NCBI RefSeq assembly: GCF_013369485.1
Contig: NZ_JABWEB010000009.1
Coordinates: 62,001-126,000, forward strand
DNA from: Massilia sp. BJB1822
Lineage (GTDB): Bacteria > Pseudomonadota > Gammaproteobacteria > Burkholderiales > Burkholderiaceae_D
Direction of reading: 5' to 3'
DNA length: 64,000 nucleotides
Made by a program: the position numbers and the translations under genes. Below are positions 61,465-64,000 of the stretch, in pieces; positions within the stretch are counted from its first letter, which is position 1; each line of letters starts with the position of its first letter. Below the pieces are notes generated by a model. The model did not search any database. It saw only the letters and a list, made by a program, of their open reading frames with translations, and had not been told where the DNA came from.

Positions 61465-63555
61465 TTACGCCGATTGCGGCAGTTTTTCCTTCATTTCGGT
61501 GAATTCCTTATCGAAGTCCAGGGTGCGGCGCTGGGTGCTCATGGCCATCAGCGCGTGCGTGCCCTGCCCTTCCTCCTTGATCCAGACCCACAGGCGGCGT
61601 TCGCGGATATAGAACATGGCGAACACCCCCAGCACCAGGAACAGGCAGCCGAGGTAGACCACGGTCTTGCCGGGCGACTTCGTGACCTGGAAGACCGAAG
61701 CCTTCACTTCGGTGAATTCGTCGAGCTGCAGATAGATCGGGGCGCCGTAGAAGAAGGCGTCCGACAAGGCATTGGTGGCCAGCTGCAGATAGCGCGCATG
61801 CTTCTCGTCGGCCGCGACCGGGGCCATGCCCTCCTTGTCGCGCGCGATCTGCCACAGCTCCCACAGCGTGCCGTTCAGGATCTTCATGAAGATGTCGGCG
61901 GCCTTGGACTGCTCTTGCTCCGGCACTTTTTCCAGGAAGCGGCTGATGGCCATGAAGCCGCCCTGCTTGTCGTCGCCGGCGAAGATTTCCAGGCTCTTCA
62001 GCGCGGAGTCGCGCAGCTGCTGGTTCAGCGCGGCATTCGCGGTGGAGGAAGCCGGCGCGGCGCGGCGCGCATAGCGTTCGGCGGCGCTGGCGCGCAGGGC
62101 CGGGTCTTGCAGGGCGGCGCGCAGGCGCATCCAGTCGCGCACGCTATGCTCGTCGTCGGCCGGAATGCGCAGATAGCTGAACGGATCGTTCGGGTTGGCG
62201 CGCACGCCGGCCAGGAAGACGGTGGCGCCTTCCAGCTCCAGCGGCTGCATATAGTTCTGGAATTCGCGCGCCTGGCCGGTCTTGTCGCGCAACTTGTACT
62301 GCACGCTGGGGCCGACGTTCTTCAGATCCTTGTTGTTGGCGGTCTTAGCAGCCGAGCCCAGGTGCTTGTCCAGGCTGCGCGCGAATTCCTTGTTCAAGTC
62401 CTCGCCCTTGGTCACGGCGCGCGCATCCTGGCTGGCCATGTTTTCCACATTGAAGGGACGGAAGCCCGACCACTCGATGGTGTAATCCTCGGTCATCGGC
62501 GTGCTGGCGTTGACTTCGCCGCTCAACTCGAACTGCCCGGCCTGGGCGCCCTTCATCGGGTAGCCTTTGAGTTTGAGCTTGGTGCCGCCGTCCTCAAAGC
62601 TGGACTGGTAAACCGCCAGGCCCTTGTAGACCAGGGGCTTGTTGACTTCGATGGTGGCGGGGAAGGTCTTGCCGTTCTCTTTGTCGCGGATCAGCACATC
62701 GCTGGCGAACAGCTTGGGCATGCCGGTGCTGTAGAAGTCGATGGTGAATTTCTTCAGCTCGATGGTAAAGGGCAGTTCCTGGATCAGCACGCCATCGGCG
62801 CGCGGAATGATGGCCGTATCGCTGGCCTGGCCTTCGGGAATCGCGGTATTGGCGCGGAAGGTCGGGTTGGCTTCGCTCAGGCGGTGCTGCTTGGGAATCT
62901 CGGAAATCAGACCGCCGCCGGTAAACGGCGTCTTGCCCATGGTCCATTCCTGCAGGCGGATGGGCATATCGGAATCGAGCAGGCCGCCGACGCAGATGAT
63001 GACGATGGCGGCGTGGGCGAAGATATAGCCGAATTTATTGCCGGCGCCGCGTTTGGCGGTCAGCAGCAAGGCCTGGTCTTTTTCGATGATGCGGGTCTGG
63101 TAGCCGGCGTGCTGCAGGCGGGTGGCCGTCTGCTGGGCCAGGGCGGCACGCGTCAGCGGCGTGGTCCATTCGCTGTGGTGGTGGAAGTTGCGCAGCGATT
63201 GTTCGCGCACATGTTCGCGCCAGCTGCGCATATCTTTCAGCATCTTGGGCGTATTGCGCACGATGCAGAGCGAGGTCGAGACCACCAGGAAGCCCATGAT
63301 GAGCAGGAACCACCAGGCGGAGTACACCGCATACAAGCTCAGTTTATTGAAGACTTCGAACCAGAAGGGACCAAACTGGTTGATGTAATTACTCATGGCC
63401 TGGTTCTGCTGCAGCACCGTGCCGAGGATCGAGGCGATTGCTATCATCGTCAGTAGACTGATAGCAAAGCGCATCGAGGACAGCAGCTCAAACGCTTCGT
63501 GCAGAGTGGGTCGGTGGCTGGCCGGCGGGGCGGCGGTGGTACTGGCGGTGCTCAT
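61465..63555 (-). CDS. resB: System II cytochrome c biogenesis protein ResB/Ccs1
   Basis: Partner of CcsB in holocytochrome c synthesis. The 696 residues have three N-terminal membrane helices (MRFAISLLTMIAIASILGTVL; YSAWWFLLIMGFLVVSTSL; IFAHAAIVIICVGGLL), a large periplasmic domain, and a C-terminal helix (TVVYLGCLFLVLGVFAMFYI). It lies between a cytochrome c gene and ccsB, which fits its role. Confidence 0.94.
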   Translation of the reverse strand: MSTASTTAAPPASHRPTLHEAFELLSSMRFAISLLTMIAIASILGTVLQQNQAMSNYINQFGPFWFEVFNKLSLYAVYSAWWFLLIMGFLVVSTSLCIVRNTPKMLKDMRSWREHVREQSLRNFHHHSEWTTPLTRAALAQQTATRLQHAGYQTRIIEKDQALLLTAKRGAGNKFGYIFAHAAIVIICVGGLLDSDMPIRLQEWTMGKTPFTGGGLISEIPKQHRLSEANPTFRANTAIPEGQASDTAIIPRADGVLIQELPFTIELKKFTIDFYSTGMPKLFASDVLIRDKENGKTFPATIEVNKPLVYKGLAVYQSSFEDGGTKLKLKGYPMKGAQAGQFELSGEVNASTPMTEDYTIEWSGFRPFNVENMASQDARAVTKGEDLNKEFARSLDKHLGSAAKTANNKDLKNVGPSVQYKLRDKTGQAREFQNYMQPLELEGATVFLAGVRANPNDPFSYLRIPADDEHSVRDWMRLRAALQDPALRASAAERYARRAAPASSTANAALNQQLRDSALKSLEIFAGDDKQGGFMAISRFLEKVPEQEQSKAADIFMKILNGTLWELWQIARDKEGMAPVAADEKHARYLQLATNALSDAFFYGAPIYLQLDEFTEVKASVFQVTKSPGKTVVYLGCLFLVLGVFAMFYIRERRLWVWIKEEGQGTHALMAMSTQRRTLDFDKEFTEMKEKLPQSA

Positions 63556-63605
63556 GCGGATGTCTTCACAAAAGGGACGGAACCAAGCAGGCAGGAGGAT
63601 ACCAA

Positions 63606-63641
63606 CAAAAAGGGCAGCCCGCTTACGCGGCCGCCCTTTAT
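63606..63641 (-). terminator. Probable terminator downstream of the cytochrome c gene
   Basis: An imperfect hairpin pairs AAAGGGC..CCGC with GCGG..GCCCTTT. On the minus strand it is followed by TTTTTG. It lies between the cytochrome c stop and resB. Confidence 0.65.
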
Positions 63642-63708
63642 ACTGCCTGAACCGTCCTGTGCGCTTAAAGCAGACTTAAAGCAGTCAGCGCGGGACTATC
63701 GGAGGTGA

Positions 63709-64000
63709 TTATTTCAAGCCGGCCACGTAGTCAGCCACGGCCTTCATTTCCTCGTCGGACATGCGTTTGGCGATGGTGCTCATTTCCGGGCTGTTCTTGC
63801 GGCCGTCGGCCTTGAACAGGGCCAGCTGGGCAGCGGTGTAATCCTGGTGCTGGCCGCCGATGCGCGGATAGGTGGCAGGCATGCCGGCGCCGGCAGGACC
63901 ATGGCAGCTGGCGCAGGCTGGGACGTTCTTCTCGGCGATGCCGCCGCGATAGATCTTCTTGCCCAGTTCCACCGTTTCTTTATTTTTGGCGGCGCCAGGT
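63709..64000 (-). CDS. Class I cytochrome c (N-terminal part outside window)
   Basis: The frame is open to the right edge of the window, so the start lies beyond. The visible 96 codons include one heme-binding CASCH (VPACASCHGPAGAGMP), the methionine-ligand region (MSTIAKRMSDEEMKAVADYVAGL) and the stop. The pattern IYRGGIAEKNVPACASCHG ... YPRIGGQHQDYTAAQL is typical of the second domain of cytochrome c4 or of a related c-type cytochrome. Its position just upstream of resB-ccsB fits its need for cytochrome c maturation. Confidence 0.88.
   Translation of the reverse strand, partial: PGAAKNKETVELGKKIYRGGIAEKNVPACASCHGPAGAGMPATYPRIGGQHQDYTAAQLALFKADGRKNSPEMSTIAKRMSDEEMKAVADYVAGLK

Noticed and set aside
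61240..63456. 738-codon open frame on the plus strand opposite resB and ccsB
   Set aside because: Antisense to two clear cytochrome c biogenesis genes; no domain and biased composition.

Overview
The window is a chromosomal segment of a high-GC Betaproteobacterium, most likely Oxalobacteraceae (Massilia/Duganella/Janthinobacterium-like). The evidence is the gene content and order (pilMNOPQ next to aroK/aroB and dgt; lolB-ispE-tRNA-Gln-prs-rplY-pth; kdsD-kdsC-lptC-lptA-lptB-rpoN-hpf; ptsN-hprK-rapZ), strong GC bias at third codon positions, and the absence of plasmid or phage functions. No rRNA, CRISPR array or complete insertion sequence was seen.

Layout. 1-2.5 kb: the 3' part of ilvA, two GTGTCC/GGGGTC palindromic repeats, then queF. 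2.8-5.2 kb: ptsN-hprK-rapZ (nitrogen-PTS branch). 5.2-6.7 kb: a VOC protein and an enoyl-CoA hydratase-family gene. 6.8-12.3 kb (minus strand): hpf, rpoN, lptB, lptA, lptC, kdsC and kdsD, covering LPS/Kdo synthesis and transport plus sigma-54. 12.4-24 kb: mostly single accessory genes (CPA2 antiporter, DUF484-GGDEF diguanylate cyclase, MOSC protein, NYN-LOTUS RNase-like protein, two SnoaL-like proteins, AraC and TetR regulators, methyltransferase, EamA exporter, DUF416 protein), then ychF. 24.2-29 kb: a very large DUF2339 membrane protein translationally coupled to a DUF3999 protein. 29-33.3 kb: DinB, pth, a membrane-anchored AraC regulator, and an SDR-DUF2269-DUF4166 operon behind a perfect 22-bp palindrome. 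33.4-38.7 kb (minus): rplY, prs, tRNA-Gln, ispE, lolB and a TPR lipoprotein. 38.8-42.8 kb: mutM, a dynamin-like GTPase and mutY. 42.8-53.3 kb (minus): a small membrane protein, dgt, a fused aroK-aroB gene, a bacterial Ig-like lipoprotein and pilQPONM. 53.6-57.9 kb: mrcA, cyaY (opposite strand), a LptM-type lipoprotein and lysA. 57.9-64 kb (minus): an internally deleted Rpn/PD-(D/E)XK nuclease, msrQ, msrP, the System II cytochrome c genes ccsB and resB, and the 3' part of a cytochrome c gene cut by the window edge.

How they work together. Most of the window is housekeeping: cell-envelope biogenesis (Kdo/Lpt, LolB, PBP1A, LptM), oxidative-damage repair (MutM/MutY, MsrPQ), type IV pilus assembly and cytochrome c maturation. 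The less-described parts are the DUF2339/DUF3999 pair, the dynamin-like GTPase set between the two 8-oxoguanine glycosylases, the Ig-like lipoprotein set between pilQ and aroKB, the membrane-AraC/palindrome/SDR-DUF2269-DUF4166 unit, and the small palindromic repeats, one of which lies between two copies of the ilvA 3' end. Family assignments are made by eye from motifs; no database search was run.
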